Part shown: positions 36,920 through 45,695 of the stretch, one piece after another
Layout: the number at the start of each line of letters is the position of its first letter
How positions within the stretch are numbered: position 1 is the first letter of the stretch
Origin: Bacillota bacterium
Lineage (GTDB): Bacteria > Bacillota > Clostridia > Caldicoprobacterales > DTU083
Assembly: GCA_029549985.1 (NCBI GenBank)
Contig: JAKPIB010000021.1
Location: 1 to 64,000 of the forward strand
Length of the DNA stretch: 64,000 bases
Direction of reading: 5' to 3'
Translations under genes and position numbers: made by a program
Notes under the pieces: model-generated
Database searches by the model: none
What the model was told of the DNA's origin: nothing
The model's input: only the letters and a program-made list of their open reading frames with translations

Positions 36920-38644
36920 TCATTCTTTCCCCCGCTTCAACCTGGCTGTAAGCAGGTCTGCTTCAAGGCAGTTTATGATATCGTCTTTTTCACACCAGCC
37001 CTTGCGGGCCATTGCCACACCGAATACCGTATTGGAGATTTCCGACAGGCTGTGGGCATCGGGGCAGATAACCAGCTTGATGCCCATCTCTTTTGCCTTT
37101 TTTACATATCTCCAGTCCAGGTCGAGGCGATGGGGGTTTGCGTTGATCTCTATAAATACACCTTTTTCCCGGGCTTTTTCGAATATTTTATCCATATCGA
37201 CCCCGTAGCCGTCTCTGGACAGGAGCAGCCTGCCAGTAGGATGACCAAGGATCGTCGTATAAGGGTTGCTGAGGGCTGCAAGGATCCGCCCGGTCATACT
37301 GCCTGCATCCATTTTAAACTGGGAATGCACCGAAGCGATCACAAAGTCAAAACGCTCCAGTACCCTGTCATCGTAGTCAAGGGACCCGTCAGGCAGTATA
37401 TCAGCTTCTATGCCCTTGAATATGAAAAAATCCTTGTTCTTTTCGTTCAAATCATCGATCTCATCATGCTGCCGCTTGATATCATCCTCTGATAAGCCCC
37501 GGGCATAAAAAGCCGACCGGCTGTGGTCGGAAATGCCGATATAAGAATAGCCCTGCCGCTTTGCCTCCCGGACCAGCTCGGCTATCGTGTTGCTTCCGTC
37601 ACTATATCGGGTGTGCACATGCATTATGCCCTTTAGGTCAGTAAGCCTTACCAGGTCCGGAATGTTACCCTCAAGAGCCGACTCGATCTCTCCCATATCC
37701 TCGCGGAGCTCCGGAGGTATATATTCCATACCAAGCCTGGCAAAAATCTCAGCTTCACTGCTGCAGGGTATCAGGCTGTCGTCTTCAAGCCTCCACAAAC
37801 CGTACTCATTAAGCTTAAGACCCTGGGATTTGGCAATATGCCTCATTTTAGTGTTATGCTCCTTGCTGCCTGTGAAATGGTGCAGGGCATAGGGATACCG
37901 GGCTTTGGTCACGACCCTAAGGTCGGCCCCAAACCCGCCTTTCAGCCTCACACTGGCTTTCGTCCCACCCTTACCAGTTATATGCTCTATCCCGGGAAGT
38001 GACACAAAAAAGTCCATTACTGCATCAGGCTCGTCGGAGGCTGCCAGCATATCTATATCCTTGATAACCTCCTTTTGCCTGCGCAGGCTTCCGGCTATGC
38101 TTACCTCCTGTATCGCGGGACATTCCTTTAGCCTGCTTAGGATATCGTAAGCCACTGCACCGGCTTCATGCAGCAGGTGCTTGTCAGCGTTCAGCTTACA
38201 ATAGTCTATGCCTTTAAGTATGTTCTCCTGGGTCTTTGGGCCAAACCCAGGCAGCCCGACAAGGCGGTTTTCCTTGCAGGCATACTCCAGCTCGCCTACT
38301 GACGTGATACCCAGCGTTTCATACAGCGCTCTGACCTTTTTGGCACCAAGCCCAGGTATACGCAGCAGATCAAACAAGCCGGGCGGGAACTGGGACTTCA
38401 GATCCTCATAAAATCTAAGCTGACCTGTAGTGATCAGCTCTGTGATTTTCTGTTCCAGGGCCTTGCCTATTCCCTTGATATTGCCAAGCCTTTTTTTCCT
38501 TACAAGCTCAGCCAGGTCCTCATCGAGCAGTAATATTGTCCTGGCCGCATTTTCATAAGCCCTGATCTTAAACGGGCCCTCGCCCTTTAGCTCCAGCAGC
38601 AGGGCTATATCTGACAATATGGTCGCTATCTTGTCTTTGGTCAT
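36920..38644 (-). CDS. polX: DNA polymerase/3'-5' exonuclease PolX
   Basis: A 574-residue family-X polymerase used in gap repair. The N-terminal 8-kDa and fingers regions hold two helix-hairpin-helix stretches (GKALEQKI, GLGAKKVRALYE), then the nucleotidyl-transfer site GSLRRQKEVIKDIDML with the catalytic DID. The C-terminal PHP domain (about 335-570) begins MHVHTRYSDGSNT and supplies a metal-dependent exonuclease, with HPTGRLL and late CPDAHS. The order and size are normal for bacterial PolX. The ATG at 38644 follows GGAGCTGAG. Confidence 0.95.
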   Translation of the reverse strand: MTKDKIATILSDIALLLELKGEGPFKIRAYENAARTILLLDEDLAELVRKKRLGNIKGIGKALEQKITELITTGQLRFYEDLKSQFPPGLFDLLRIPGLGAKKVRALYETLGITSVGELEYACKENRLVGLPGFGPKTQENILKGIDYCKLNADKHLLHEAGAVAYDILSRLKECPAIQEVSIAGSLRRQKEVIKDIDMLAASDEPDAVMDFFVSLPGIEHITGKGGTKASVRLKGGFGADLRVVTKARYPYALHHFTGSKEHNTKMRHIAKSQGLKLNEYGLWRLEDDSLIPCSSEAEIFARLGMEYIPPELREDMGEIESALEGNIPDLVRLTDLKGIMHVHTRYSDGSNTIAELVREAKRQGYSYIGISDHSRSAFYARGLSEDDIKRQHDEIDDLNEKNKDFFIFKGIEADILPDGSLDYDDRVLERFDFVIASVHSQFKMDAGSMTGRILAALSNPYTTILGHPTGRLLLSRDGYGVDMDKIFEKAREKGVFIEINANPHRLDLDWRYVKKAKEMGIKLVICPDAHSLSEISNTVFGVAMARKGWCEKDDIINCLEADLLTARLKRGKE

Positions 38645-38697
38645 TTTACTCAGCTCCTGTACACACAGGCCTTATTCCACCCCTCATGCTTACATCC

Positions 38698-40128
38698 TTA
38701 CTTCTTCTCCACACCATCTATACTTTCCGCCTTCTGCACTTCAAAACCCTTCTGGGTCAGGATCGGTAGTATATGCCGCTCCATGTCAGAATATTCGATA
38801 TACTGATAAAGGTCCAGCTTCTTTTCATTTTCGAAGACTATCACATATGATGGAGCGTCCAGCCACTCGCCAAACCCGTTGTAACGCCCTTCTATGCACC
38901 ACAAGGAGTTTACCTTGGAATAGGGATAGTATCTCCCTCTCAAAGAAAAAAACGATGATCTGTCGACTATGCCGTTATGCTTGAACGAGATGTTCGTATT
39001 GGCCAGCAGCACTGTAAATATCAGGCACAAGCTGACTATGAACCGTGTAAAGCCTCTCATGAATCTATCTTCTGAACCCGAGTTGAGTATGGAATCATAT
39101 TCCTGCTTCCTCTTTGCTGACTTTCGAAACAGCAAGGCATAGACTTTCTTTCGCATAAAGTATGACCAGCATATGGCAGTCAAAAATGCAGGCAGGAACA
39201 CAAACAGGGCGTTGTATAATTCGAAACCGGTATTGTACAGGAATTTTCCGGAAAATATATAAAGGCATGTGTAATACAAGGCAAGATAAGGCACGAGCAG
39301 TACCGGCGTTGTGAACAGCCAGGTCAGAAGGATCGCCGGAAGTTCACCTGCATTGATTTGTGCCTTTAAGCCTTCACGCAGTGTGTTAAGGCCATGCGGT
39401 ACAGCATCATAGCACTCGCCTTCCTTCAGCGACTTTAGAAAAGCAAGCAGCCTTTCCTCGTAGGCCAGACGTTTTTTGTATCGTGAAAATGACTTTATGG
39501 CTTTTTTATACTTTCCATTCAAAAAAGCCAGATATCCGCCGGTTGCATATCGGAGCATCAGCCAATCGTTGTACAGCTCGATATTGTAGTTCAGAATAGC
39601 CTCTGCCACTTCAGGCGCTATAGAGTCCTGAGGCTCAAACAGTTTGCTGTTCCACACAGCGGCAATGTCAGCTTTAATGCTGCCATATACCTGTTCAACC
39701 AGGTCCTTGCTTGCGGCTATGTCGGCAATTCCGGGTATGAAGCATTTCACATCCTCTGCAATAGTCTTAAAACACTCATTCATGAGATCTGCGTTTGGTA
39801 TGTAGGGATATATGTAGCACTTAAAGTTGTCCTTTTCCAGGAGAGACAAAAGGTCATACAAAGTGCAGGGCAAGGCCATTTCATTTTTCGACAGCCAGAT
39901 GCGTACGCTTAGGACACTTTTGGGCCCAAGCAGGCAGGTTTTCAGTGAATATACGAAATCCAGATCGAACTGATGATAGTACAGCCGCCCGATAACTTCA
40001 TGCAGCTCCTGCTTATCCTGTTTGCTTCTGTATACATTCAGTACCTCATGATGAATGCAGTCCTGTTCGGCTGCAAAGGCTTCAAAGCTGGTAATAAATG
40101 CGTTGATTATCATAACCTGATTATCCAC
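38698..40128 (-). CDS. Unknown membrane protein, 476 residues
   Basis: Not recognised. The first 260 residues are soluble and mostly helical, with a YLAFLNGKYKKAIKSFSRY stretch that looks like a single TPR-type hairpin. Three hydrophobic segments follow at about 264-285, 300-325 and 355-380, then a soluble C-terminal beta-rich domain (about 390-465) containing YPYSKVNSLWCIEG, somewhat like PH-type membrane-associated domains. The start is GTG 40128 behind GAGGAG. Neighbours (polX, cotJ) give no clear hint; proximity to spore-coat genes may be chance. Confidence 0.75.
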   Translation of the reverse strand: MDNQVMIINAFITSFEAFAAEQDCIHHEVLNVYRSKQDKQELHEVIGRLYYHQFDLDFVYSLKTCLLGPKSVLSVRIWLSKNEMALPCTLYDLLSLLEKDNFKCYIYPYIPNADLMNECFKTIAEDVKCFIPGIADIAASKDLVEQVYGSIKADIAAVWNSKLFEPQDSIAPEVAEAILNYNIELYNDWLMLRYATGGYLAFLNGKYKKAIKSFSRYKKRLAYEERLLAFLKSLKEGECYDAVPHGLNTLREGLKAQINAGELPAILLTWLFTTPVLLVPYLALYYTCLYIFSGKFLYNTGFELYNALFVFLPAFLTAICWSYFMRKKVYALLFRKSAKRKQEYDSILNSGSEDRFMRGFTRFIVSLCLIFTVLLANTNISFKHNGIVDRSSFFSLRGRYYPYSKVNSLWCIEGRYNGFGEWLDAPSYVIVFENEKKLDLYQYIEYSDMERHILPILTQKGFEVQKAESIDGVEKK

Positions 40129-40244
40129 GGCCGCTCCTCACCCTCAGATATGTATTACAACCAGCGATCACTTACATGCTGTTAATATTTTACCATAGTA
40201 CATATATATAGTCATAGCATTCGAATAAGTTATCCGGAACTAAA

Positions 40245-40271
40245 TAAAAAGGCCCGCATAAGCGAGCCTTT
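40245..40271 (-). terminator. Terminator of cotJABC
   Basis: On the minus strand AAAGGCTCGC pairs with GCGGGCCTTT around TTAT and is followed by TTATTTA, 12 bases after the cotJC stop. Confidence 0.8.
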
Positions 40272-40282
40272 TGCCCTTTTAT

Positions 40283-40855
40283 CTAGAAGACGTGCTTCCT
40301 GTCCCTGTGCTCCTGGAGCTTCATCAGTATTTCGCCAAACCTCTGGAAGTGGACGACTTCTCTTTCCCTCAACCACCGGAGCGGATCGATAACATCCGGG
40401 TCATCAGCCAGATCTATCAAGTGTTCATAAGTGGCCCTGGCCTTTTGCTCTGCTGCCAGATCCTCATACAGGTCTGCTATCGGATCGCCTTTGGACATTA
40501 TATATGATGCCGTAAAGGGTACTCCCGTACCTGTCCCCGGCCAGGTTGCCCTGTCATGATCAGTATACCAGGTCCCGGCTCCTGCTGCCTTGATCTGCTC
40601 AAGCGACGCATTCTTCATGAGCTGATGAACCATTGCACCTATCATCTCAAAGTGAGCCAGCTCCTCCGTGCCAATGTCATTCAGCATGGCCTTGGCCTCA
40701 GGTATCGGCATATGATGTCTTTGGGAGAGATATCTCAAGGATGCCGCCAATTCACCGTCGGGTCCACCGAATTGGCTCAAGATATACATGGCCATCTGTG
40801 GATTAGGCTTTTTAATTCTGACAGGATATTGCAGCTTTTTCTCATACAACCACAT
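40283..40855 (-). CDS. cotJC: Spore coat protein CotJC (manganese catalase family)
   Basis: A 190-residue ferritin-like, manganese-catalase family protein of the endospore coat. Metal-binding glutamate/histidine motifs are visible as DGELAASLRYL, GTEELAHFEMIGAM and the late REREVVHFQRFGE. In Bacilli and Clostridia CotJC is packed in the coat with CotJA and CotJB under mother-cell sigma factors. It is the third gene of cotJABC, three bases after cotJB, and is strong evidence that the organism sporulates. Confidence 0.95.
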   Translation of the reverse strand: MWLYEKKLQYPVRIKKPNPQMAMYILSQFGGPDGELAASLRYLSQRHHMPIPEAKAMLNDIGTEELAHFEMIGAMVHQLMKNASLEQIKAAGAGTWYTDHDRATWPGTGTGVPFTASYIMSKGDPIADLYEDLAAEQKARATYEHLIDLADDPDVIDPLRWLREREVVHFQRFGEILMKLQEHRDRKHVF

Positions 40856-40858
40856 ATA

Positions 40859-41128
40859 CTAATACCCCCTCCCGCTGTCATACTCCCATGGCCAGGGATC
40901 GTTTATCCACTGCCAGGGGCATCTGCTGTAGCCAAAACCAAAGTTGATCAATGGCCCGAAATTTCTTTCATACTCATTTTTCAGTGCCATCAACTGTCTC
41001 ACATGATTGTTGTAGTCGCGCAGGGCATGTTGATTATCCGGATGGCTGTTTAGGAATAGATTCAGCTCCAAAGTGGCGAATTCAACAGCTCTGATCTGGT
41101 TCAACAAGCTTTCTCTCAAACCTGTCAT
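40859..41128 (-). CDS. cotJB: Spore coat protein CotJB
   Basis: An 89-residue CotJB with the family core LLNQIRAVEFATLELNLFLN and YERNFGPL; the C-terminus is rich in Trp, Pro and Tyr. The start is ATG 41128, overlapping the cotJA stop as TGATG; an ATG at 41134 is also in frame and nearer to the GGGGG site. It is translated from the cotJABC message and is needed for coat assembly in characterised species. Confidence 0.92.
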   Translation of the reverse strand: MTGLRESLLNQIRAVEFATLELNLFLNSHPDNQHALRDYNNHVRQLMALKNEYERNFGPLINFGFGYSRCPWQWINDPWPWEYDSGRGY

Positions 41129-41355
41129 CACCATCTGCCCCCTTGCTTGCTTTTTGCGTATGGCCTTACCAACTCGGGGAACAAAGTGCCCTGTTTCAAA
41201 GCTTCTTCGGGAGGAAAGGTTTTTCCGTATCTTTGTATCGGAATATATGCCTGGGCCAGCACCAGATTGTTGACAGGCGGCATATAGTGCCTGTCCGGCT
41301 TCTCCGGCCTGCCCGGTTCATATCCGGCTATATACCCTTGATAACCGTCATACAT
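41128..41355 (-). CDS. cotJA: Spore coat-associated protein CotJA
   Basis: A 75-residue, Tyr/Pro-rich protein with the CotJA core LVLAQAYIPIQRYGKTFPPEEALKQG shortened here to its visible landmarks AYIPIQ and FPPEEAL. It opens the cotJABC operon. The start ATG 41355 follows GAAGGAGTG at longer than usual spacing. A convincing sporulation-sigma promoter could not be placed upstream. Confidence 0.92.
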   Translation of the reverse strand: MYDGYQGYIAGYEPGRPEKPDRHYMPPVNNLVLAQAYIPIQRYGKTFPPEEALKQGTLFPELVRPYAKSKQGGRW

Positions 41356-41454
41356 AAAAAAGGAACACTCCTTCCTCGATGATTCTTACTTCCATGATAT
41401 TCTGGGCCGCCCGATTGGTGCATGTGACAGGCAATGTTAAGACCAGCGGACAAC

Positions 41455-41481
41455 AAAAAGCAGGTCCTGTTCGGACCTGCT
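41455..41481 (-). terminator. Terminator of thrC
   Basis: AGCAGGTCC (41459-41467) and GGACCTGCT (41473-41481), loop TGTTC, followed on the minus strand by TTTTTG. It lies about 60 bases after the thrC stop. Confidence 0.8.
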
Positions 41482-41540
41482 GATCTAAGTCTGATCCCTG
41501 TCATCATATTCGCTGTGAGCTGTTGAATACCTGTGTCCCA

Positions 41541-43028
41541 TCAGAGCTTCAGGTATGAGAGTAATGCCTGCTTCATCCCTTCCCTGCTGCATACATCCTT
41601 GTGCAACACCTCGCTGTGACTCAGGCTCTCAAGAGGAGCCGGGACAGGCACTCCGGTCACTCGGGACAAATCCTCAAGACAGGCTGCCTCATCCGGCACA
41701 TCCCCTTCATATCCCAAGGCTTTCAACACTTCTGCCGGAAACTTGAATGGGCTGGCAGTGGATACAAGTATCGTCTCTGTAGTATCCCCCGTCTGGAGCC
41801 GGTATTGATCATACACGAATTTTCCGACGGCTGTGTGAGGATCCAGGGTATAGCCATATTTTTCGAATGTATCCTTGATAGTTGCTCTGGTCTGTCCTTC
41901 ATCGGCATAGCTACCCCAGAAAAGATCATTAAGCCTGTTGAGCAGCTGTCCGTCCACCTTATACCTGCCACGCTCCTTAAGCTCCCGCATCAAGCCTGAT
42001 ACAAAATCAGTATCACGTTCGGACAGCTCATACAGCAGGCGCTCCAAGTTGCTAGATATGAGTATATCCATCGAAGGTGAGGTCGTCTTGTAAAAAATGC
42101 GGTTTATATCATAGACTCCCGTACTGATAAAGTCAGTCAGGACGTTGTTTCTGTTCGATGCGCATATAAGGCGTCCCAGGGGAAGGCCCATACGCTTTGC
42201 ATAATAGGCAGCCAGGATATTGCCGAAGTTGCCCGTCGGAACTACCACATTGACAGTCTGCCATTTTTTGATCCTGCCCTGGTTTATGAGGTCAAGATAG
42301 GCTGAGAAATAGTAAACTATCTGGGGAACCAGCCTGCCCCAGTTTATCGAGTTGGCTGAGGACAGCCTGTAACCAGCCTTATCCAGCCTATCGTCAAGGT
42401 CACTGCCAAATATGCTTTTCACGCCTGACTGGGCATCATCGAAGTTGCCCTCTACTGCAATCACCTTGGTGTTGCGGCCTTTCTGGGTGATCATTTGCAG
42501 CCTTTGCATGCTGCTGACTCCATGAACCGGATAAAATACTATGATACGGGTGCCCTCCACATCCCGGAATCCCTCAAGGGCAGCCTTGCCGGTATCACCT
42601 GAGGTCGCTGTCAGTATCACTATTTCCTTCTGTTCTCCAGTCGCCCTTATAGCCGTTGTCATAAGGTGGGGCAGCAGCTGGAGCGCCATGTCCTTGAATG
42701 CACAGGTCGGCCCGTGCCAGAGCTCTAAAACGTCGAGACCGGGACAGAGGCTCACGACCGGGGCCACGCCCGGAGGAAAAGCACCATTTACGTAGGCAGC
42801 TTCTATACACCGGTCAATGTCTTCTTCCTTGTAATCAGACAAGAACAGCTTGAGTATGTGCCTGGCACGCATGGTATAATCACCGGCCGCAAGGTCTGAC
42901 AGATCCTCAGTGCCTAAACGGGGGAATGCCTCGGGTACGAACAGTCCCCCCTCCTTCGATATGCCTTGCTTGATCGCATCCATGGAAGTCAGCCTGCTGT
43001 TTTTATCTCTGGTACTTTCATACAGCAT
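41541..43028 (-). CDS. thrC: Threonine synthase
   Basis: A 495-residue PLP enzyme converting O-phosphohomoserine to threonine. It is the long form, with the N-terminal YESTRD and GLFVPEAFP, the PLP lysine in HGPTCAFKDMALQ (about residue 110), the phosphate-binding TSGDTGKAALEG and the later VPTGNFGNILA. It draws on aspartate semialdehyde from Asd encoded at 1747, but is not linked to it. The gene stands alone with its own promoter and terminator; a perfect 10-bp inverted repeat lies just upstream of the -35 box. Confidence 0.96.
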   Translation of the reverse strand: MLYESTRDKNSRLTSMDAIKQGISKEGGLFVPEAFPRLGTEDLSDLAAGDYTMRARHILKLFLSDYKEEDIDRCIEAAYVNGAFPPGVAPVVSLCPGLDVLELWHGPTCAFKDMALQLLPHLMTTAIRATGEQKEIVILTATSGDTGKAALEGFRDVEGTRIIVFYPVHGVSSMQRLQMITQKGRNTKVIAVEGNFDDAQSGVKSIFGSDLDDRLDKAGYRLSSANSINWGRLVPQIVYYFSAYLDLINQGRIKKWQTVNVVVPTGNFGNILAAYYAKRMGLPLGRLICASNRNNVLTDFISTGVYDINRIFYKTTSPSMDILISSNLERLLYELSERDTDFVSGLMRELKERGRYKVDGQLLNRLNDLFWGSYADEGQTRATIKDTFEKYGYTLDPHTAVGKFVYDQYRLQTGDTTETILVSTASPFKFPAEVLKALGYEGDVPDEAACLEDLSRVTGVPVPAPLESLSHSEVLHKDVCSREGMKQALLSYLKL

Positions 43029-43066
43029 GATCCTATCTCCTGTCGTTTGGTGCCGCGTTTCTATAC

Positions 43067-43095
43067 ATTATATCCCAAGCCGGTTACTGCTTCAA
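43067..43095 (-). promoter_or_regulatory. Promoter of thrC
   Basis: On the minus strand TTGAAG (43095-43090), 17 bases, consensus TATAAT (43072-43067), about 39 bases before the thrC start. Confidence 0.8.
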
Positions 43096-43102
43096 TATAA
43101 CA

Positions 43103-43125
43103 AGACTTCTCCCGCGGAGAAGTCT
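43103..43125. repeat. Perfect 10-bp inverted repeat upstream of the thrC promoter
   Basis: AGACTTCTCC (43103-43112) and GGAGAAGTCT (43116-43125) around CGC. It is seven bases upstream of the thrC -35 box. It could be an operator or a second terminator for the upstream small P-loop gene, but no T run follows. Confidence 0.55.
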
Positions 43126-43170
43126 GTGATTGCGAACATATAGTGGTTGGCGGTTTTTGACATAAATAAA

Positions 43171-43190
43171 GCCAAGGTTTGATCCTTGGC
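43171..43190 (-). terminator. Terminator of the small P-loop gene
   Basis: GCCAAGG (43171-43177) and CCTTGGC (43184-43190), loop TTTGAT, followed on the minus strand by TTTATTT. Confidence 0.75.
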
Positions 43191-43208
43191 CTGGCTTTAA
43201 AAACTCTC

Positions 43209-43619
43209 TTATGCTATGTACTCCTTAAGGAAGGAAGGCACGTTATCCGGATCACCGTTCATTGTAATGAAAAACCTTATATCATATTTTTCGGACAGAC
43301 TCTTTACATCAAACATGAACTGCTCAATAGCCTTTAAATCGCCTTTGACGATATCCAGTAAGCCATCGATGTAAATCTGATCCGTATCATAATTCCTCGC
43401 AATCAACCCCGACAAGAACCCGTAGAACACATCTAGCTCCAGGACATCGAACTCCCGGGCATTAATAAAGCGAATCTGGTGCTTCAGGTCGATCATGTGG
43501 CGATTGTCTCCATTTACGAATACGATCTCGCCTTTCGACTCCTCAAGCGCAGCATTCGCCATCTCTACCATCCTGCGGGTCTTGCCGGTTCCTTTCTCTC
43601 CAATGATAACCTTTATCAA
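43209..43619 (-). CDS. Small P-loop ATPase of unknown role
   Basis: A 136-residue protein with Walker A GEKGTGKT at about 7-14 near the N-terminus, a Walker-B-like QIYIDGLLD around 82-90, and a sensor-like FFITMNGD near 117-124. It is a minimal P-loop domain with no added module. Similar short proteins occur in Clostridia, sometimes called PilT-related, but no pilus gene is nearby and that name is not supported here. The ATG at 43619 lies in an isolated unit between thrC and typA. Confidence 0.75.
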   Translation of the reverse strand: MIKVIIGEKGTGKTRRMVEMANAALEESKGEIVFVNGDNRHMIDLKHQIRFINAREFDVLELDVFYGFLSGLIARNYDTDQIYIDGLLDIVKGDLKAIEQFMFDVKSLSEKYDIRFFITMNGDPDNVPSFLKEYIA

Positions 43620-43774
43620 TTTGACCGCCTCCCATATATTTTTTTCCTAAGGGATCTCTTACTTGTAATTATAGCATAGCAGCAATAAGGTTGCCACAGC
43701 AAAAAATATATTTTCAAAATTTTCAGTCAAATTGGTTGGCTGCTTTGATACTATGGTTACCAATTGGTATTAAA

Positions 43775-45607
43775 TTATTTACTTTCAACTGTCTTCCGGT
43801 TTTGCTGCTTTTTCCTTTGTGCGGTATCCAATATGGCTTTCCTTATCCTTATATGTTTGGGAGTGACTTCGACAAGCTCATCGTCACCTATGAACTCCAG
43901 GGCCTGCTCCAGGCTCAGCTTTTTGGCCGGGACCAGCCTCATGGCTTCATCCGAGCCAGCAGCCCGCATATTGGTGACATGCTTTTTCTTGCAGACATTT
44001 ACCTCTATGTCGCCGCTCCGGCTGTTTTCTCCTACCACCATGCCCGCATAGACCATAGTGCCCGGCTCGATAAACATCTGGCCCCTGTTTTGGGCATTAA
44101 ATATACCGTATGTGACAGCCTCGCCCGTCTCGAAGGCCACCAGCGATCCACGCTCCCTGAAGGCTATATCACCCTTATAGGGCTGGTAGCTGTCAAATGC
44201 AGAGTTGAGGATCCCCTCTCCGCGGGTATCTGTCAAAAACTCTGACCTATAGCCGAACAGACCCCTGGCAGGCACTAAAAATTCCATGCGGATGCTGCCG
44301 CCCTTAGTAGCTGACATTTTAAGCATTTCACCCTTGCGAGCGCCCAGCTTTTCAATAACAACACCAGAACACTGCTCGGGAACGTCTACGGTGACCAGCT
44401 CCATGGGCTCGCACAGCACACCGTTTATCTCCTTGTATATAACCGTCGGCTTTGATACCTGAAACTCATACCCCTGCCTTCGCATGGTCTCGATCAGGAT
44501 GGAAAGATGCAGCTCACCCCTGCCCGACACCTTGAAGGAATCGGGTGATTCCGTCTCCTCTACTCTCAGGCTGACATCCGTATAGGATTCCTTGAACAGC
44601 CTGTCTCTTAGATTGCGTGAGGTGACATACTTCCCGTCCTGGCCGGCAAAGGGACTGTTGTTCACTGAAAAGGTCATGGATACTGTGGGCTCGGATATGT
44701 TTACAAAGGGAAGCGGATCAGGGTTGTCTATATCACAAATCGTTTCGCCGATGTTAATGCCCTCTACACCTGATACTGCCACTATATCACCAAGTATGGC
44801 ATCCTTGACAGGATTGCGCTTCAAGCCCTCGAACTGATAAAGGTTTGTGAGCTTGACCTTGCGGTATTCTCCTTTCACATTGCACAGCAGGGCTTCCTGG
44901 CCCGCTACTATCTTTCCCCGCTCAACCTTGCCTATGGCTATCCTGCCGACATAGTCATTGTAGTCAATAGTGGATACGAGCATCTGCAGGGGGCCATCCG
45001 GATCCCCGGTAGGTGCTGGGATATGTTCGATTATCGCTTCAAAAAGCGGCCGCATATCGGTTCCGGCCTTGTCAGGCTCCAACGAGGCAGTACCCTGCTT
45101 GGCCGATGCAAAGATGAACGGGCAGTCCAGCTGGCTGTCACCGGCCTCCAGATCTATAAAGAGATCCAGGATCTCGTCAATGACTTCATCAGGCCTGGCT
45201 TCAGGTCTGTCTATTTTGTTTATCACAACGATAACAGGATGCTTAAGCTCTAAAGCCTTCTTAAGGACAAACCGGGTCTGGGGCATGGGCCCTTCAAAGG
45301 CATCGACCAGGAGCAGGACACCGTTTACCATTTTGAGCACGCGCTCAACCTCTCCGCCGAAGTCGGCATGCCCCGGTGTATCTACTATATTGATCTTGTA
45401 GCCCTTATATCGGACAGCAGTGTTCTTGGCAAGGATCGTGATCCCCCGTTCGCGCTCTAGGTCGTTTGAGTCCAGCACCCTTTCCCGGACCTGCTGGTTT
45501 TCCCTGAAGACTCCGCTCTGGCGGAGCAGCTGATCTACAAGCGTGGTCTTGCCATGGTCTACATGCGCTATGATTGCTATGTTTCTTATGTCATCTCTTA
45601 TTATCAC
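43775..45607 (-). CDS. typA: Ribosome-associated translational GTPase TypA/BipA
   Basis: A 610-residue elongation-factor-like GTPase acting on the 70S ribosome and 50S assembly, mainly in cold or stress. G1 AHVDHGKTTL is at 15-24, followed by RERGITI, DTPGHADFGGE and NKIDRPEA, then domains II, III, V-like and the BipA-specific C-terminal region with TPKHIRIRK. The length is normal for the family. The start is GTG 45607 after AGAGGAAA. It is monocistronic with its own promoter. Confidence 0.97.
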   Translation of the reverse strand: MIIRDDIRNIAIIAHVDHGKTTLVDQLLRQSGVFRENQQVRERVLDSNDLERERGITILAKNTAVRYKGYKINIVDTPGHADFGGEVERVLKMVNGVLLLVDAFEGPMPQTRFVLKKALELKHPVIVVINKIDRPEARPDEVIDEILDLFIDLEAGDSQLDCPFIFASAKQGTASLEPDKAGTDMRPLFEAIIEHIPAPTGDPDGPLQMLVSTIDYNDYVGRIAIGKVERGKIVAGQEALLCNVKGEYRKVKLTNLYQFEGLKRNPVKDAILGDIVAVSGVEGINIGETICDIDNPDPLPFVNISEPTVSMTFSVNNSPFAGQDGKYVTSRNLRDRLFKESYTDVSLRVEETESPDSFKVSGRGELHLSILIETMRRQGYEFQVSKPTVIYKEINGVLCEPMELVTVDVPEQCSGVVIEKLGARKGEMLKMSATKGGSIRMEFLVPARGLFGYRSEFLTDTRGEGILNSAFDSYQPYKGDIAFRERGSLVAFETGEAVTYGIFNAQNRGQMFIEPGTMVYAGMVVGENSRSGDIEVNVCKKKHVTNMRAAGSDEAMRLVPAKKLSLEQALEFIGDDELVEVTPKHIRIRKAILDTAQRKKQQNRKTVESK

Positions 45608-45650
45608 ATGGTTTCCTCTTTCGTAGTCAATTTGATTTCAACAAACTATT

Positions 45651-45679
45651 ATTTTAACATAGCAATATTTATACTGCAA
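45651..45679 (-). promoter_or_regulatory. Promoter of typA
   Basis: On the minus strand TTGCAG (45679-45674), 17 bases, TAAAAT (45656-45651), about 45 bases before the start. Confidence 0.65.
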
Positions 45680-45695
45680 TAGCCAGGTCAGGATA

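Noticed and set aside
41356-41420. Sigma-E type promoter for cotJABC
   Set aside because: An ATAT plus CAT pair exists but would start transcription inside the ribosome site, so it is not convincing.
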